Origin: an uncultured beta proteobacterium
Lineage (GTDB): Bacteria > Pseudomonadota > Gammaproteobacteria > Burkholderiales > Rhodocyclaceae
Length of the DNA stretch: 64,000 bases
NCBI GenBank assembly: GCA_903848955.1
Contig: CAINHS010000003.1
Span: 82,691-146,690 of the forward strand
Reading direction: 5' to 3'
Below the pieces are notes generated by a model. The model worked only from the letters and a program-made list of their open reading frames with translations. It did not search any database and was not told where the DNA came from. Position 1 is the stretch's first letter, and each line of letters begins with the position of its first letter. This document shows, piece after piece, positions 41,304 to 51,146 of the stretch. Made by a program: the position numbers and the translations under genes.

Positions 41304-42430
41304 GCCAGACCTTCCTTCCTTTTACCCGCCCCTCGATCGACGAGGAAACCATTGCGTCCGTCGCCGACGTGCTGCGCTCCGGCTGGATTACCAGCGGTCC
41401 CAAGGTACAGGCCTTCGAGGCGACCCTCTCCGCCTACTGCGGCGGCCGCCCGGTGCGCGTCTTCAATTCCGGCACCGCGACGCTGGAAGTTGCCCTGCGC
41501 CTCGCCGGAGTCGGCGCCGGCGACACGGTGATCACCACCCCGCTGACCTGGGTCGCCACCGCCAACGTGATCCTCGAAGTGGGTGCCGCGCCGATTCTGG
41601 TTGACGTCGATCCGGTCACGCGCAACATCGATCTCGGCCGCATCGAGGCGGCCATCCGGCCGGATACCAAGGCCATCATCCCGGTGGACCTGGCCGGCCT
41701 GCCGGTTGATCGCGACCGCCTTTACGCCATCGCCGGCAAGCACAATCTGCGCGTCATCGAGGACGCCGCGCAATCCCTCGGCGCCTCATGGAATGGCACG
41801 CCGGTCGGCAACTCATTTGGCAACGGCAGCGATTTCGTCTCCTTCAGCTTCCACGCCAACAAGAACCTGACCACCGCCGAAGGCGGCGCCCTGGTGCTGC
41901 CCGCCGACATCGACCCCGGCCTATGCGAGCGCCTGCGCCTGCAGGGTGTGCAGCGCTTCGCCGACGGCGGCATGGACGTCGATGTGCTGGGCGGAAAATT
42001 CAACATGACCGACATCGCCGCCACCATCGGCCTGGGGCAAATGAAACACCTGACAGCCTTCACCGCCCGCCGCCGCGAACTGGCCCGGCGCTATTTCGCC
42101 GCCATCGATCCCGCACTGGGACTCGGCTTGCCCGTCGCCGATTTCAACGACTGCAACTGGCACATGTTCCAGGTCCTGTTGCCTGCCGGCACGGATCGCG
42201 GCAAGTTCATCAACGCAATGAAGGAAAAAAGCATCGGCGTCGGCGTGCATTACCCGCCGCTGCACCTTTTCTCGCTCTATCGGGCGCTGGGTTTCAGGGG
42301 GGGCGACTTCCCCGAGGCCGAGCGCATCGGTGCCGCCACACTTACGCTGCCCCTCTTTCCCTCGATGCAGGACAGCGACGTCGACCGCGTCTGTTCGGCG
42401 CTGACTGCAAGCCTGCCGGAGATCGCATGA
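41300..42430 (+). CDS. arnB: UDP-4-amino-4-deoxy-L-arabinose aminotransferase (DegT/DnrJ family)
   Basis: A 376-residue fold-type-I PLP enzyme. PLP lysine in SFHANKNLTTAEGGA, and the segments SGTATLEVALR and EDAAQSLGA are family marks. ArnB converts UDP-4-keto-pentose to UDP-L-Ara4N. GTG start at 41300 overlaps the preceding stop; the conserved N-terminus FTRPSIDEE confirms the frame. Confidence 0.93.
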   Translation: MSQTFLPFTRPSIDEETIASVADVLRSGWITSGPKVQAFEATLSAYCGGRPVRVFNSGTATLEVALRLAGVGAGDTVITTPLTWVATANVILEVGAAPILVDVDPVTRNIDLGRIEAAIRPDTKAIIPVDLAGLPVDRDRLYAIAGKHNLRVIEDAAQSLGASWNGTPVGNSFGNGSDFVSFSFHANKNLTTAEGGALVLPADIDPGLCERLRLQGVQRFADGGMDVDVLGGKFNMTDIAATIGLGQMKHLTAFTARRRELARRYFAAIDPALGLGLPVADFNDCNWHMFQVLLPAGTDRGKFINAMKEKSIGVGVHYPPLHLFSLYRALGFRGGDFPEAERIGAATLTLPLFPSMQDSDVDRVCSALTASLPEIA

Positions 42431-43365
42431 CCACGCCCACACTCTCCATCGTCATCCCCGTCTACAACGAGGAATCCGGACTCGCGACGCTGTTCGCCCG
42501 CCTTTACCCGGCGCTCGACGCCCTGGGCGAAACCTACGAGATCGTCTTCGTCAACGACGGCAGCCGCGACCGCTCGGCGGCGATCCTGCGCCAGCAGTTC
42601 GAGGCGCGGCCCGATGTCACCCGCGTCATCCTGTTTGCCGCCAATGCCGGCCAGCACATGGCGATCATGGCCGGTTTCGAGCACTGTCGCGGCGACATCG
42701 TCGTCACGCTCGACGCCGACCTGCAGAATCCGCCGGAGGAAATCGGCAAGCTGATCGCGAAAATGCGCGAAGGCCACGACTATGTCGGCAGCATCCGCCG
42801 CAAACGCCAGGACAGCCTGTTCCGCACCTGGGCCTCGAAGGCCATGAACCGCCTGCGCGAGAGGATCACCCGCATCAAGATCACCGACCAGGGCAACATG
42901 CTGCGCGCCTATTCGCGCAGCGTGGTGAATGCCATCAACAGTTGCAAGGAAGTCGCCACCTTCATCCCGGCGCTGGCCTACACCTTCGCCCGCAGCCCGG
43001 CCGAAGTCGTGGTCGAACACGAAGAACGCGCCGCCGGCGAATCGAAGTATTCGCTCTACAGCCTGATACGCCTCAACTTCGACCTGATGACCGGCTTTTC
43101 GCTGGTGCCGCTGCAATGGTTCTCGATGCTCGGCATTCTCGTCTCGCTCGGCTCGGGCGCCTTGTTCGTGCTGCTGATCGCCCGCCGCCTGATCCTCGGC
43201 CCGGAAGCCGAGGGCCTGTTTACCCTGTTCGCGCTGATGTTCTTCCTGATCGGCCTGGCGCTGTTCGGCATCGGCCTGCTCGGCGAATACATCGGCCGCA
43301 TCTACCAGCAGGTGCGCCACCGGCCGCGCTATCTGGTCGAAGCCGTCCTGGAGCTCAAAGAGTGA
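42427..43365 (+). CDS. arnC: Undecaprenyl-phosphate L-Ara4FN transferase (GT2 family)
   Basis: A 312-residue family 2 glycosyltransferase with SIVIPVYNEE, FVNDGSRD and TLDADLQNPPEE (metal-binding DxD region) in the catalytic part and two C-terminal transmembrane helices. ArnC attaches formylated Ara4N to undecaprenyl phosphate. ATG overlaps the arnB stop by 4 nt. Confidence 0.93.
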   Translation: MTTPTLSIVIPVYNEESGLATLFARLYPALDALGETYEIVFVNDGSRDRSAAILRQQFEARPDVTRVILFAANAGQHMAIMAGFEHCRGDIVVTLDADLQNPPEEIGKLIAKMREGHDYVGSIRRKRQDSLFRTWASKAMNRLRERITRIKITDQGNMLRAYSRSVVNAINSCKEVATFIPALAYTFARSPAEVVVEHEERAAGESKYSLYSLIRLNFDLMTGFSLVPLQWFSMLGILVSLGSGALFVLLIARRLILGPEAEGLFTLFALMFFLIGLALFGIGLLGEYIGRIYQQVRHRPRYLVEAVLELKE

Positions 43366-44297
43366 GCAAGGCCGTCGTCTTCGCCTACCACAACGTCGGC
43401 GTGCGCTGCCTCTCGGTGCTGCTGGCGCATGGCGTCGAGGTGGCGCGCGTGGTGACGCACCAGAACAGCCCGACCGAAACCATCTGGTTCGACAGCGTCG
43501 CTGAACTCGCCGCACGCCACGGCATCCCGGTGATCACGCCGGAGGATCCCAATGATCCGGCGCTTGTCGCCGAACTGGCGTCGCTGCACGCCGACTTCTT
43601 CTTCTCTTTCTACTACCGGCTGATGCTCAAGGCTCCCCTGCTCGCCCTGCCCGGGCAAGGCGCCTGGAACATGCACGGCTCGCTGCTGCCCAGGTATCGC
43701 GGCCGCGTGCCGGTGAATTGGGCCATCATCCACGGCGAACGCGAAACCGGCGCCACCCTGCACCGGATGCTGGAAAAGCCCGATGCCGGAGACATCGTCG
43801 CGCAACAAGCGGTGCCGATCCTGCCCGACGACACGGCCTTCGAGGTCTTCAACAAGGTCACCCTGGCCGCCGAAATGGCGCTCGACGGGGTCCTCCCCGA
43901 CCTGCTGGCCGGCCGTGCCCGGGCAAGGCCGCAGGATCTCGCAGCGGGCAGTTACTTCGGCGGACGCAAGGCCGAAGACGGCCGCATCGACTGGACGCGC
44001 CCCGCCAGCGAGGTGCACAACCTGATCCGCGCGGTCGCCCCGCCCTACCCCGGCGCCTTCTCGGACACCGCCCGGGGCCGCCTGAGAGTGCTGCGCTCCC
44101 TGCATCCGGCGGGTGAAACCGGCCCCTATGGCGGGCGCCCGACGCTCTTCGAGCGCGACGGCGACCTGCTCGCCGAATGCGGCGACGGCAGGGTTTTGCG
44201 CCTGCTCGCGGTAGAATTACAGGGTTCGGCGCTGCTCCCCGCGCCGGCAGGCGAACAGATCAACGCAATTATCGGAACCGCACTCCCTCTGTCATGA
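43362..44297 (+). CDS. arnA: UDP-L-Ara4N formyltransferase (ArnA N-terminal half as separate protein)
   Basis: A 311-residue 10-formyl-THF-dependent formyltransferase. Catalytic residues are Asn103, His105 and Asp141 (WNMHGSLLPRYRG and EKPDAGDIV), matching E. coli ArnA Asn102, His104 and Asp140. In enterobacteria this is fused to a dehydrogenase; here the protein ends in TGA and the dehydrogenase starts from its own ATG four nt back, in another frame. GTG start overlaps the arnC stop. Confidence 0.92.
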   Translation: MSKAVVFAYHNVGVRCLSVLLAHGVEVARVVTHQNSPTETIWFDSVAELAARHGIPVITPEDPNDPALVAELASLHADFFFSFYYRLMLKAPLLALPGQGAWNMHGSLLPRYRGRVPVNWAIIHGERETGATLHRMLEKPDAGDIVAQQAVPILPDDTAFEVFNKVTLAAEMALDGVLPDLLAGRARARPQDLAAGSYFGGRKAEDGRIDWTRPASEVHNLIRAVAPPYPGAFSDTARGRLRVLRSLHPAGETGPYGGRPTLFERDGDLLAECGDGRVLRLLAVELQGSALLPAPAGEQINAIIGTALPLS

Positions 44298-45337
44298 AAA
44301 AGATCCTCATTCTCGGCGTCAATGGCTTCATCGGCCACCATCTCTCCCAGCGCATCATGGACACCACGGACTGGGACGTATATGGCATGGACATGAACTC
44401 GGAGCGCGTCACCGAGTTGATGAAGAACTCCCGCTTTCATTTCTTCGAAGGCGACATCATGGTCAACAAGGAGTGGATCGAGTACCACGTCAAGAAGTGC
44501 GACGTCATCCTGCCGCTGGTGGCCATCGCCACGCCCGCCACCTATGTCAAGGAACCCCTGCGCGTCTTCGAACTCGACTTCGAGGCCAACCTGCCGATCA
44601 TCCGCCAGTCGGTCAAGTACAAGAAGCGCGTGATCTTCCCGTCGACCTCCGAGGTCTATGGCATGTGCAAGGATCCCGAGTTCGATCCCGAGAACTCGGA
44701 ACTCATCCTCGGCCCGATCAACAAGCCGCGCTGGATCTACTCCTGCGCCAAGCAGATGATGGACCGCGTGATCCACGCCTACGGCCAGCAGGAAGGCCTC
44801 GACTACACGCTGTTCCGGCCCTTCAACTGGATCGGCCCCGGCCTCGATTCGATCTACACGCCGAAGGAAGGCAGTTCCCGCGTCATCACCCAGTTCCTCG
44901 GCCACATCGTGCGCGGCGAACCGATCAAGCTGGTCGACGGCGGCGCCCAGAAGCGCTCCTTCACCTATGTCTCGGACGGCATCGATGCGCTGATGAAAAT
45001 CATCGAGAACAAGGACGGTATCGCCAGCGGCAAGATCTACAACATCGGCAACCCGAAGAACAATTACTCCATCCGCGAACTCGCCGCGCTGATGCTCGAC
45101 CTAGCCAAGCAGTACCCCGAATACGCTGCCAGTGCAGCCCAAGTCAAGACGTTGGAAACCACCTCCGGCGAGTATTACGGCAAGGGCTACCAGGACACGC
45201 AGCACCGCGTGCCGAAGATCAGCAACACCATGGCCGAACTCGACTGGGCGCCGAAAGTCGCCTTCGAAGACGCCCTGCGCAGCATTTTCGAGGCCTATCG
45301 CAACGACGTGGCCGAAGTGCGCAAGTTGATGGATTGA
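44294..45337 (+). CDS. UDP-glucuronate decarboxylating dehydrogenase (ArnA C-terminal half as separate protein)
   Basis: A 347-residue SDR enzyme matching the ArnA dehydrogenase domain, which oxidises and decarboxylates UDP-glucuronate to UDP-4-keto-pentose. NAD site ILGVNGFIGHH near the start; FPSTSEVYGMC carries the catalytic Ser-Glu; Tyr and Lys follow in YSCAKQMMDR. ATG at 44294 overlaps the formyltransferase stop by 4 nt. The next gene, arnD, is about 160 nt further. Confidence 0.93.
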   Translation: MKKILILGVNGFIGHHLSQRIMDTTDWDVYGMDMNSERVTELMKNSRFHFFEGDIMVNKEWIEYHVKKCDVILPLVAIATPATYVKEPLRVFELDFEANLPIIRQSVKYKKRVIFPSTSEVYGMCKDPEFDPENSELILGPINKPRWIYSCAKQMMDRVIHAYGQQEGLDYTLFRPFNWIGPGLDSIYTPKEGSSRVITQFLGHIVRGEPIKLVDGGAQKRSFTYVSDGIDALMKIIENKDGIASGKIYNIGNPKNNYSIRELAALMLDLAKQYPEYAASAAQVKTLETTSGEYYGKGYQDTQHRVPKISNTMAELDWAPKVAFEDALRSIFEAYRNDVAEVRKLMD

Positions 45338-45344
45338 GCTTCCA

Positions 45345-45490
45345 GTATGGCCCCCCACGCTCACATAATTCGCGGAGGGCTCGCCTTGCACGGCTCGCCC
45401 GTTTCGGCGGCGCAAAGCCGTGCTTTGCGAAACCCCGCCAAAACCCCCACCACCGGGGGGCGCCTGCCCTCTAGGGACGGCCCGTCGAGG
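45345..45490 (+). repeat. GC-rich spacer with hairpins between arnA and arnD
   Basis: The 158-nt gap carries no gene. It holds CGCAAAGC (45411-45418) and GCTTTGCG (45422-45429) with a 3-nt loop, a CCCCC/GGGGG pair further on, and GGGC/GCCC-type arms. The rest of the operon has mostly 4-nt overlaps, so this inserted palindromic spacer is conspicuous. Confidence 0.6.
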
Positions 45491-45495
45491 GCACG

Positions 45496-46434
45496 ATGAA
45501 GCTCGCACTCAAAATCGATGTCGATACCTGGCGCGGCACCCTGCAGGGCGTGCCGCGACTGGTGGAGATTTTGCGTCGCCAGCGCGCCGACGCGAGTTTC
45601 CTGTTCTCGCTCGGTCCCGATCACACCGGACGCGCCATCAAGCGCGCCTTCCGCCCCGGCTTCATGAAGAAGGTGCAGCGCACTTCGGTGGTCTCGCACT
45701 ACGGCATAAGAACCCTGATGTACGGCACATTGCTGCCCGGCCCGGACATCGGCCGCCGCGGCGCGGACATCATGCGCGCCACCCGCGACGCCGGCTTCGA
45801 AACGGCGATCCACTGCTGGGACCACGTCAAGTGGCAGGACGGCGTCGACAAGGCCGGCGCCACCTGGACCGAAATCGAAATGCGGCGGGCGCACGAACGC
45901 TATGTCGAGATCTTCGGCAGCCAGGCGAGCGGCCACGGCGCCGCCGGCTGGCAGATGAACCCGCATGCGCTGCGGTTGACGCAGCGACTTGGCTATCGCT
46001 GGGCCTCCGACTGTCGCGGCACGCACCCCTTCGTACCGCTGTGGAATGGCGAAATTGTAGCCTGCCCGCAATTGCCGACGACCCTGCCGACGCTCGACGA
46101 GTTGATCGGCACGGACGAGATCACGGCGGACAACGTGCATCTGCACCTGCTGCGGCTCACCGCGCAGGCTGCGTCCGGTGCCCCTGACCGCGATCACGTT
46201 TTCACCCTGCACGCCGAACTTGAAGGTCTCAAGTTCGGCGATACCCTGGAGCGCCTGCTGACAGGCTGGCGCGAACAGGGCTACGAAATGGTATCGCTGG
46301 GAGCAATGCGCGACGCGCTCGACCCGGTGCTGCTGCCTCGCCACGAAATGATCCGGGGGGAAATCGCCGGACGCGCAGGCTCCTTGATGCTGCAGGGCGA
46401 GGAATTTCTGTCAACATGGAAGGAAGCTGCATGA
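45496..46434 (+). CDS. arnD: 4-deoxy-4-formamido-L-arabinose-phosphoundecaprenol deformylase
   Basis: A 312-residue polysaccharide-deacetylase-fold enzyme that removes the formyl group from undecaprenyl-linked L-Ara4FN. N-terminal ALKIDVDT gives the metal Asp region, HCWDHVKWQ is the ArnD signature, and ASDCRGTHPF follows. The ATG follows GAGGG. The stop overlaps the bcp start (ATGA). Confidence 0.93.
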   Translation: MKLALKIDVDTWRGTLQGVPRLVEILRRQRADASFLFSLGPDHTGRAIKRAFRPGFMKKVQRTSVVSHYGIRTLMYGTLLPGPDIGRRGADIMRATRDAGFETAIHCWDHVKWQDGVDKAGATWTEIEMRRAHERYVEIFGSQASGHGAAGWQMNPHALRLTQRLGYRWASDCRGTHPFVPLWNGEIVACPQLPTTLPTLDELIGTDEITADNVHLHLLRLTAQAASGAPDRDHVFTLHAELEGLKFGDTLERLLTGWREQGYEMVSLGAMRDALDPVLLPRHEMIRGEIAGRAGSLMLQGEEFLSTWKEAA

Positions 46435-46910
46435 CTGAAGCCAAACCCGCCCCGTCTGCCCTCGGGCTGCTTGTCCCGGATTTCACCGTACCCGCCACCG
46501 GCGGCGAATTCGTTCTCTCGGCGCATCGCGGCAAACCTCTGGTGCTGTATTTCTACCCCAAGGACAATACGCCGGGCTGCACTGCGCAGGCACAGCAGTT
46601 CCGCGACCTGCACACCGAATTCGTCAAGGCCGGCTGTGTCGTGATCGGCGTTTCGCGCGACGCACTGAAGTCGCACGAGAGCTTCAAGGCCAAGCTGGGA
46701 TTGCCCTTCGAACTGATTTCCGACATCGAAGGCGTGCTCTGCCGCATGTTCGACGTAGTGAAGAACAAGATGCTGTACGGCAAGAAAGTTCTCGGCATCG
46801 AGCGCAGCACCTTCCTTATCGACGCCGACGGCCTGCTGCGTCAGGAATGGCGCTCGACCAGGGCTGACGGCAACGCTGCCGCCGTACTCGAGGCAGTACG
46901 CAAACTGTAA
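46431..46910 (+). CDS. bcp: Peroxiredoxin, thioredoxin-dependent thiol peroxidase (BCP type)
   Basis: A 159-residue BCP/PrxQ. The peroxidatic Cys is in PKDNTPGCTAQ; the resolving Cys found five residues later in E. coli BCP is absent (CTAQAQQF), so it must use another cysteine or act as a 1-Cys enzyme. ATG at 46431, overlapping arnD by 4 nt, with GGAAGGAAG upstream. Confidence 0.94.
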   Translation: MTEAKPAPSALGLLVPDFTVPATGGEFVLSAHRGKPLVLYFYPKDNTPGCTAQAQQFRDLHTEFVKAGCVVIGVSRDALKSHESFKAKLGLPFELISDIEGVLCRMFDVVKNKMLYGKKVLGIERSTFLIDADGLLRQEWRSTRADGNAAAVLEAVRKL

Positions 46911-47016
46911 TCTGGAACAGGGCCTGTATTCGACCCTTTCACTCCGTCTTTCGTGACCGGACGTCTGACTATCTTGAGCATGGTTCCAACTCGCCCATCC
47001 TTGCCCTGAGGTTCCA

Positions 47017-48468
47017 ATGAACGCCACGCGCGCCAAGACTGCGAAGACTTCCGCCACCAAGCTGTTCGTGCTCGACACCAATGTGCTGATGCATGACCCC
47101 TTGAGCCTCTTCCGTTTCGAAGAGCACGACATCTACGTGCCGATGATGACGCTGGAGGAACTCGACGCCAACAAGAAAGGCATGTCGGAAGTGGCGCGCA
47201 ACGCACGCCAGACCAGCCGCCTGCTGGACGAAATCGTCACCGGCGCGGAACACGACATGGCCCGCGGCATAGACCTGACCGGGCCCTCGCGCGAACTGGC
47301 CACCGGCCACCTGTTCCTGCAGACCGAAGCCATCAACGGCATCCTGCCGAGTTCCTTGCCGACAGCCAAGGCCGACAACCAGATCATCGGCGTGGTCATG
47401 TATCTCGGCCAGAAGTACCCGAAGCGGCCGGTGATCCTGGTCTCCAAGGACATCAACATGCGCATCAAGGCCCGCGCGCTGGGCCTCGAAGCGCAGGACT
47501 ATTTCAACGACAAGGTACTGGAGGATACCGACCTCCTCTACACCGGGACCCTCGAACTTCCTCCGAATTTCTGGGACAGCCACGGCAAGGGTCTGGAATC
47601 CTGGAAGAAGGACAGCCGCACCTATTACCGCATCAAGGGCCCGCTCTGCCCCGACCTGCTGGTCAATGAGTTCGTCTGGCAGGAAGGCCCGCAACCCCTG
47701 CAGGCATGGGTAAAAGTCGGCTCCGGCAAGACGGCGGAACTCGAAACCATCGTCGACTACAGTCACTCAAAGAACGCCGTATGGGGCATCACCGCGCGAA
47801 ACCGCGAGCAGAACTTCGCCCTCAACCTGCTGATGAATCCGGACATCGATTTCGTCACCCTGCTCGGTCAGGCCGGTACCGGCAAAACCTTGCTGACACT
47901 GGCCGCCGCCCTGACGCAGACGATGGAAACCAAACTGTTTTCCGAAATCATCATCACCCGCGTCACCGTTCCCGTCGGTGAAGACATCGGCTTCCTGCCC
48001 GGTACCGAAGAGGAAAAAATGACGCCGTGGATGGGCGCGCTGGAAGACAATCTAGAGGTGCTCAACAAGCCGGTCGAAACGCCTGCCGGAGTACCCGGCG
48101 CAGCGGCCGGGAGCTATGGCGGCGACTGGGGGCGCGCCGCAACCATGGACCTGATCCGCAACCGGATCAAGATCAAGTCGCTCAACTTCATGCGCGGCCG
48201 CACCTTCATGAACAAGTTCCTCATCATCGACGAGGCGCAGAACCTGACGCCGAAGCAGATGAAGACCCTGATCACCCGTGCCGGGCCAGGCACCAAGGTG
48301 GTCTGCCTGGGCAACATCGCCCAGATCGACACGCCCTACCTGACCGAGGGCAGTTCAGGCCTGACCTACGTCGTCGATCGCTTCAAGGGCTGGTCGCATT
48401 CGGGTCACGTCACGCTGCAACGCGGCGAACGCTCCAGGCTCGCCGATCACGCGGCAGAAGTGCTGTAG
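47017..48468 (+). CDS. PhoH-family protein with N-terminal PIN domain
   Basis: A 483-residue protein. Residues about 10-165 form a PIN nuclease-like domain (FVLDTNVLMHD, VSKDINMR), followed by a PhoH ATPase/helicase domain with Walker A GQAGTGKTLL and Walker B IIDEAQNL, about residues 265-480. PIN-PhoH proteins are thought to act as RNA helicase-nucleases. ATG follows GAGG. It lies 106 nt downstream of bcp. Confidence 0.92.
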   Translation: MNATRAKTAKTSATKLFVLDTNVLMHDPLSLFRFEEHDIYVPMMTLEELDANKKGMSEVARNARQTSRLLDEIVTGAEHDMARGIDLTGPSRELATGHLFLQTEAINGILPSSLPTAKADNQIIGVVMYLGQKYPKRPVILVSKDINMRIKARALGLEAQDYFNDKVLEDTDLLYTGTLELPPNFWDSHGKGLESWKKDSRTYYRIKGPLCPDLLVNEFVWQEGPQPLQAWVKVGSGKTAELETIVDYSHSKNAVWGITARNREQNFALNLLMNPDIDFVTLLGQAGTGKTLLTLAAALTQTMETKLFSEIIITRVTVPVGEDIGFLPGTEEEKMTPWMGALEDNLEVLNKPVETPAGVPGAAAGSYGGDWGRAATMDLIRNRIKIKSLNFMRGRTFMNKFLIIDEAQNLTPKQMKTLITRAGPGTKVVCLGNIAQIDTPYLTEGSSGLTYVVDRFKGWSHSGHVTLQRGERSRLADHAAEVL

Positions 48469-48487
48469 GGCTCCGGCGCCCGACCGG

Positions 48488-50848
48488 TCATTCGCTGCGC
48501 AGAAATCCACCGGCAACAGGATCGCGCCAGCGGGCAAGACAGGCGACAAGGGCGTCACGGCTGAACGGCTTCGCCAGAAAGTCGTCCATGCCGGCCGCGC
48601 GACAGGCTTCCCGGTCCGACTGCATGGCGTTGGCGGTGAGTGCAACGATGGGGACGGACTGATTGGCTCCGCCCAGACACCGGATCCGGCGGGTGGCTTC
48701 CAGCCCGTCCATTTCGGGCATCTGCATATCCATCAGAATCAGCGCATAACGCTGCTCGCATGCTGCCTTCACCGCCTCGACGCCGTTTTCGGCGAGGTCG
48801 GCGCTGTAGCCCAGCCGGGCCAGCAGGGCCAGCGCAAGCTTCTGGTTGACCTTGTTGTCCTCCACCAGCAACAGGCGCCTGGGCTTATCGGCCTGCCGTG
48901 CGGGCGGTACTTCGGACTCCGCAGCCGCGGATTTCTCAACTGCTGCACCCGGCGCAGGAAAACCCGCAGGGCTTCTACTCGCGGCTTCCGTCGTCGCTTC
49001 CAGCGGCAATTCGACCCAGAAGCAACTGCCCTCCCCCTCCGTGCTATCGACGCCGATACTGCCGCCCATTCCTTCGGCCAGACGCTTGCTGATTGCCAGC
49101 CCCAGGCCGGTACCGCCAAACCGGCGCGTCGTCGAAGCATCGACCTGGCTGAAGTTGGAAAAAAGCCGCTGGCGCGCCTCCGGCGGAATGCCTATGCCGG
49201 AGTCGGCGACTTCGAATCGCAGCCCCTTGGGGCGGCGGCTGACCCGCATGCGAACCGCGCCGGAACTGGTGAATTTGACCGCATTGCCAGCCAGGTTGAG
49301 CAGAATCTGGCGGATGCGGAGGCTGTCTCCAACGAAGTAACCGGCGGTATCGGGATCGATATCGACGTGGAAAGCGATGCCCTTCTCCTTCGCCCGTGGC
49401 TTGAGCAAGGAAACCACGGCATCGGCCAGCGTAGTCACCGAGAACGGATGGCTCTCGAAGTCCATGCGTCCCGCCTCAATTTTTGACAGATCGAGGATGT
49501 CGTTGATGATGGCCAGCAGCGATTCTGCCGACACGGCAATATCATTGGCGAATCCGCGCTGCTCGTCATCGAGTTTCGTATCCAGCAGCAGTTGGGCCAT
49601 GCCTATCACCCCGTTCATGGGGGTCCTGATCTCATGGCTCATGTTGGCCAGAAAGTCGCTCTTGGCGCGGTTGGCGCTCTCGGCAGCGTCCCTGGCCTGA
49701 CGGTTGGCGCGGACGTAGAAGACTACGGCTATCGAGGCAACGATGAGCATGGCGCCGGCCACCGCGACCAGCAGGAATACCCACTGCCGCTCGGCTTCGA
49801 TGCGCGAGAGTTCAGGCAGGGCGCGGGGCAGGTATACGGTAACGCTGCCATCGGCGACTGCCCTGGAAACCAGCACGAACGGCAAGGAAGCCTCTCCGAG
49901 AGTTACCAGTTCGCGATCACTGCCGCTGCCCCACGGCTGAACATCAACCGGGAGCAGAGTTTCCTTTCTGTAGCGGGCCATCCTGGCCTCGGCCGAAAGT
50001 GTTCCGGCCGAGGCGCCGGGCATTGTCCGGTATACGAGATTCTTGTCTTCCGCGAGGACCACAACGCCGTGCGCATCGGCAATGAATCCGTTATTCGGTC
50101 GGGTCCAGTGGCTGAAATCAGAGATGTCGCGTTTTACCGCGACGACACCCATGAACTGTCCTTTGCCGTCCTGCACCGGGTACGAGTAGAACAGCCCCGG
50201 CACCTTGCTGACCTTGCCGACGGCATATTGGCGACCGGCTTGGCCGTTTCGCGCCTGGCGAAAATACTCGCGCTCGCTGAAATTGGTGCCGATGAAACTG
50301 ACGGGTTTGCCGGCGTTGCTGGAGGCGATGCAATCGCCCGCCGCATTCATCACCCAGATCACTTCGGCATCGAGACCGGAGGCGGCGGCGACAAGGAATG
50401 CACTCAGTCCGGAGCGTTCGCTGCTCCCGGTCCACAAACGCTTGCGCTCTTCATAGACAAGTCGCGACGGCACTGCTCGCGGCCCGAATTGTCCCAACTG
50501 CCTTTGTACTGCCTCCTCACCGGCGAGTATGCGGGGAACGCTGCTGAGAACCCTGAGGGCGTTGTCGATTTCGACCGTAATCCCTTCGATTTGCCTGCGC
50601 GCCTGGACGAAGCCTTCCCGGTACGCCAGGTCGGACATCTGGGAACTGTAATAGCTGGAACCCATCCACGCCAGAACGGCCCAGCCGACCACGAGAATGC
50701 CCGTTGCCTTGTAGATCAATCTGGAAGAGCGGTCCGACGGGCTGCCGAAAACAATTGCCACCAGGACCACCGCGATGCTCATGCTGATGACGACGAGCAC
50801 AATCGACGCCAGGTAGGTGACCGGCAGCAGAAACCAGCTTGCTGTCAT
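48488..50848 (-). CDS. Hybrid sensor histidine kinase/response regulator
   Basis: A 786-residue membrane sensor. It has two or three N-terminal hydrophobic segments, a periplasmic Cache-like sensor, a last transmembrane helix near residue 365, then HisKA ([11 protein letters not shown] with phospho-His), an ATPase domain ([23 protein letters not shown]) and a receiver with phospho-Asp in [11 protein letters not shown]. Self-contained phosphorelay; no Hpt domain is visible. The start is uncertain: ATG at 50848 begins the first helix; ATG 50923 and TTG 50932 lie upstream without Shine-Dalgarno support. Signal unknown. Confidence 0.9.
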   Translation of the reverse strand: MTASWFLLPVTYLASIVLVVISMSIAVVLVAIVFGSPSDRSSRLIYKATGILVVGWAVLAWMGSSYYSSQMSDLAYREGFVQARRQIEGITVEIDNALRVLSSVPRILAGEEAVQRQLGQFGPRAVPSRLVYEERKRLWTGSSERSGLSAFLVAAASGLDAEVIWVMNAAGDCIASSNAGKPVSFIGTNFSEREYFRQARNGQAGRQYAVGKVSKVPGLFYSYPVQDGKGQFMGVVAVKRDISDFSHWTRPNNGFIADAHGVVVLAEDKNLVYRTMPGASAGTLSAEARMARYRKETLLPVDVQPWGSGSDRELVTLGEASLPFVLVSRAVADGSVTVYLPRALPELSRIEAERQWVFLLVAVAGAMLIVASIAVVFYVRANRQARDAAESANRAKSDFLANMSHEIRTPMNGVIGMAQLLLDTKLDDEQRGFANDIAVSAESLLAIINDILDLSKIEAGRMDFESHPFSVTTLADAVVSLLKPRAKEKGIAFHVDIDPDTAGYFVGDSLRIRQILLNLAGNAVKFTSSGAVRMRVSRRPKGLRFEVADSGIGIPPEARQRLFSNFSQVDASTTRRFGGTGLGLAISKRLAEGMGGSIGVDSTEGEGSCFWVELPLEATTEAASRSPAGFPAPGAAVEKSAAAESEVPPARQADKPRRLLLVEDNKVNQKLALALLARLGYSADLAENGVEAVKAACEQRYALILMDMQMPEMDGLEATRRIRCLGGANQSVPIVALTANAMQSDREACRAAGMDDFLAKPFSRDALVACLARWRDPVAGGFLRSE

Positions 50849-51146
50849 GCCGCAGCGGCGAAAACGGGGATAAAGGATTTCATCATCGCTGACCAATGCT
50901 CCCGGGCACGTCGCGCCCGCCATCAGAAACAAGTTCAGACGCCGACGTCATGCGAAAAAACAGATTGTGAGGCACGTTGCGCAACATGGTACCCGACTTT
51001 GGTCCGCCGCAAACCGGTGATATCGATGCCACCGGGCTTGGCCGTCCGCCACTGCCGAAGCGACGCCGTCCGACTGCCGGCACCCGCAAGCACGGCGTCA
51101 TACAGCGGATGTAGAATCGTGCCGATGAACCGGCGCCGCTTACCTT

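Noticed and set aside
43362..45337. Split arnA as a frameshifted fused gene
   Set aside because: The two halves meet in the same 4-nt stop/start overlap used by most genes in this operon, and the second half has a natural N-terminus before its NAD-binding motif. A true split is the simpler reading.
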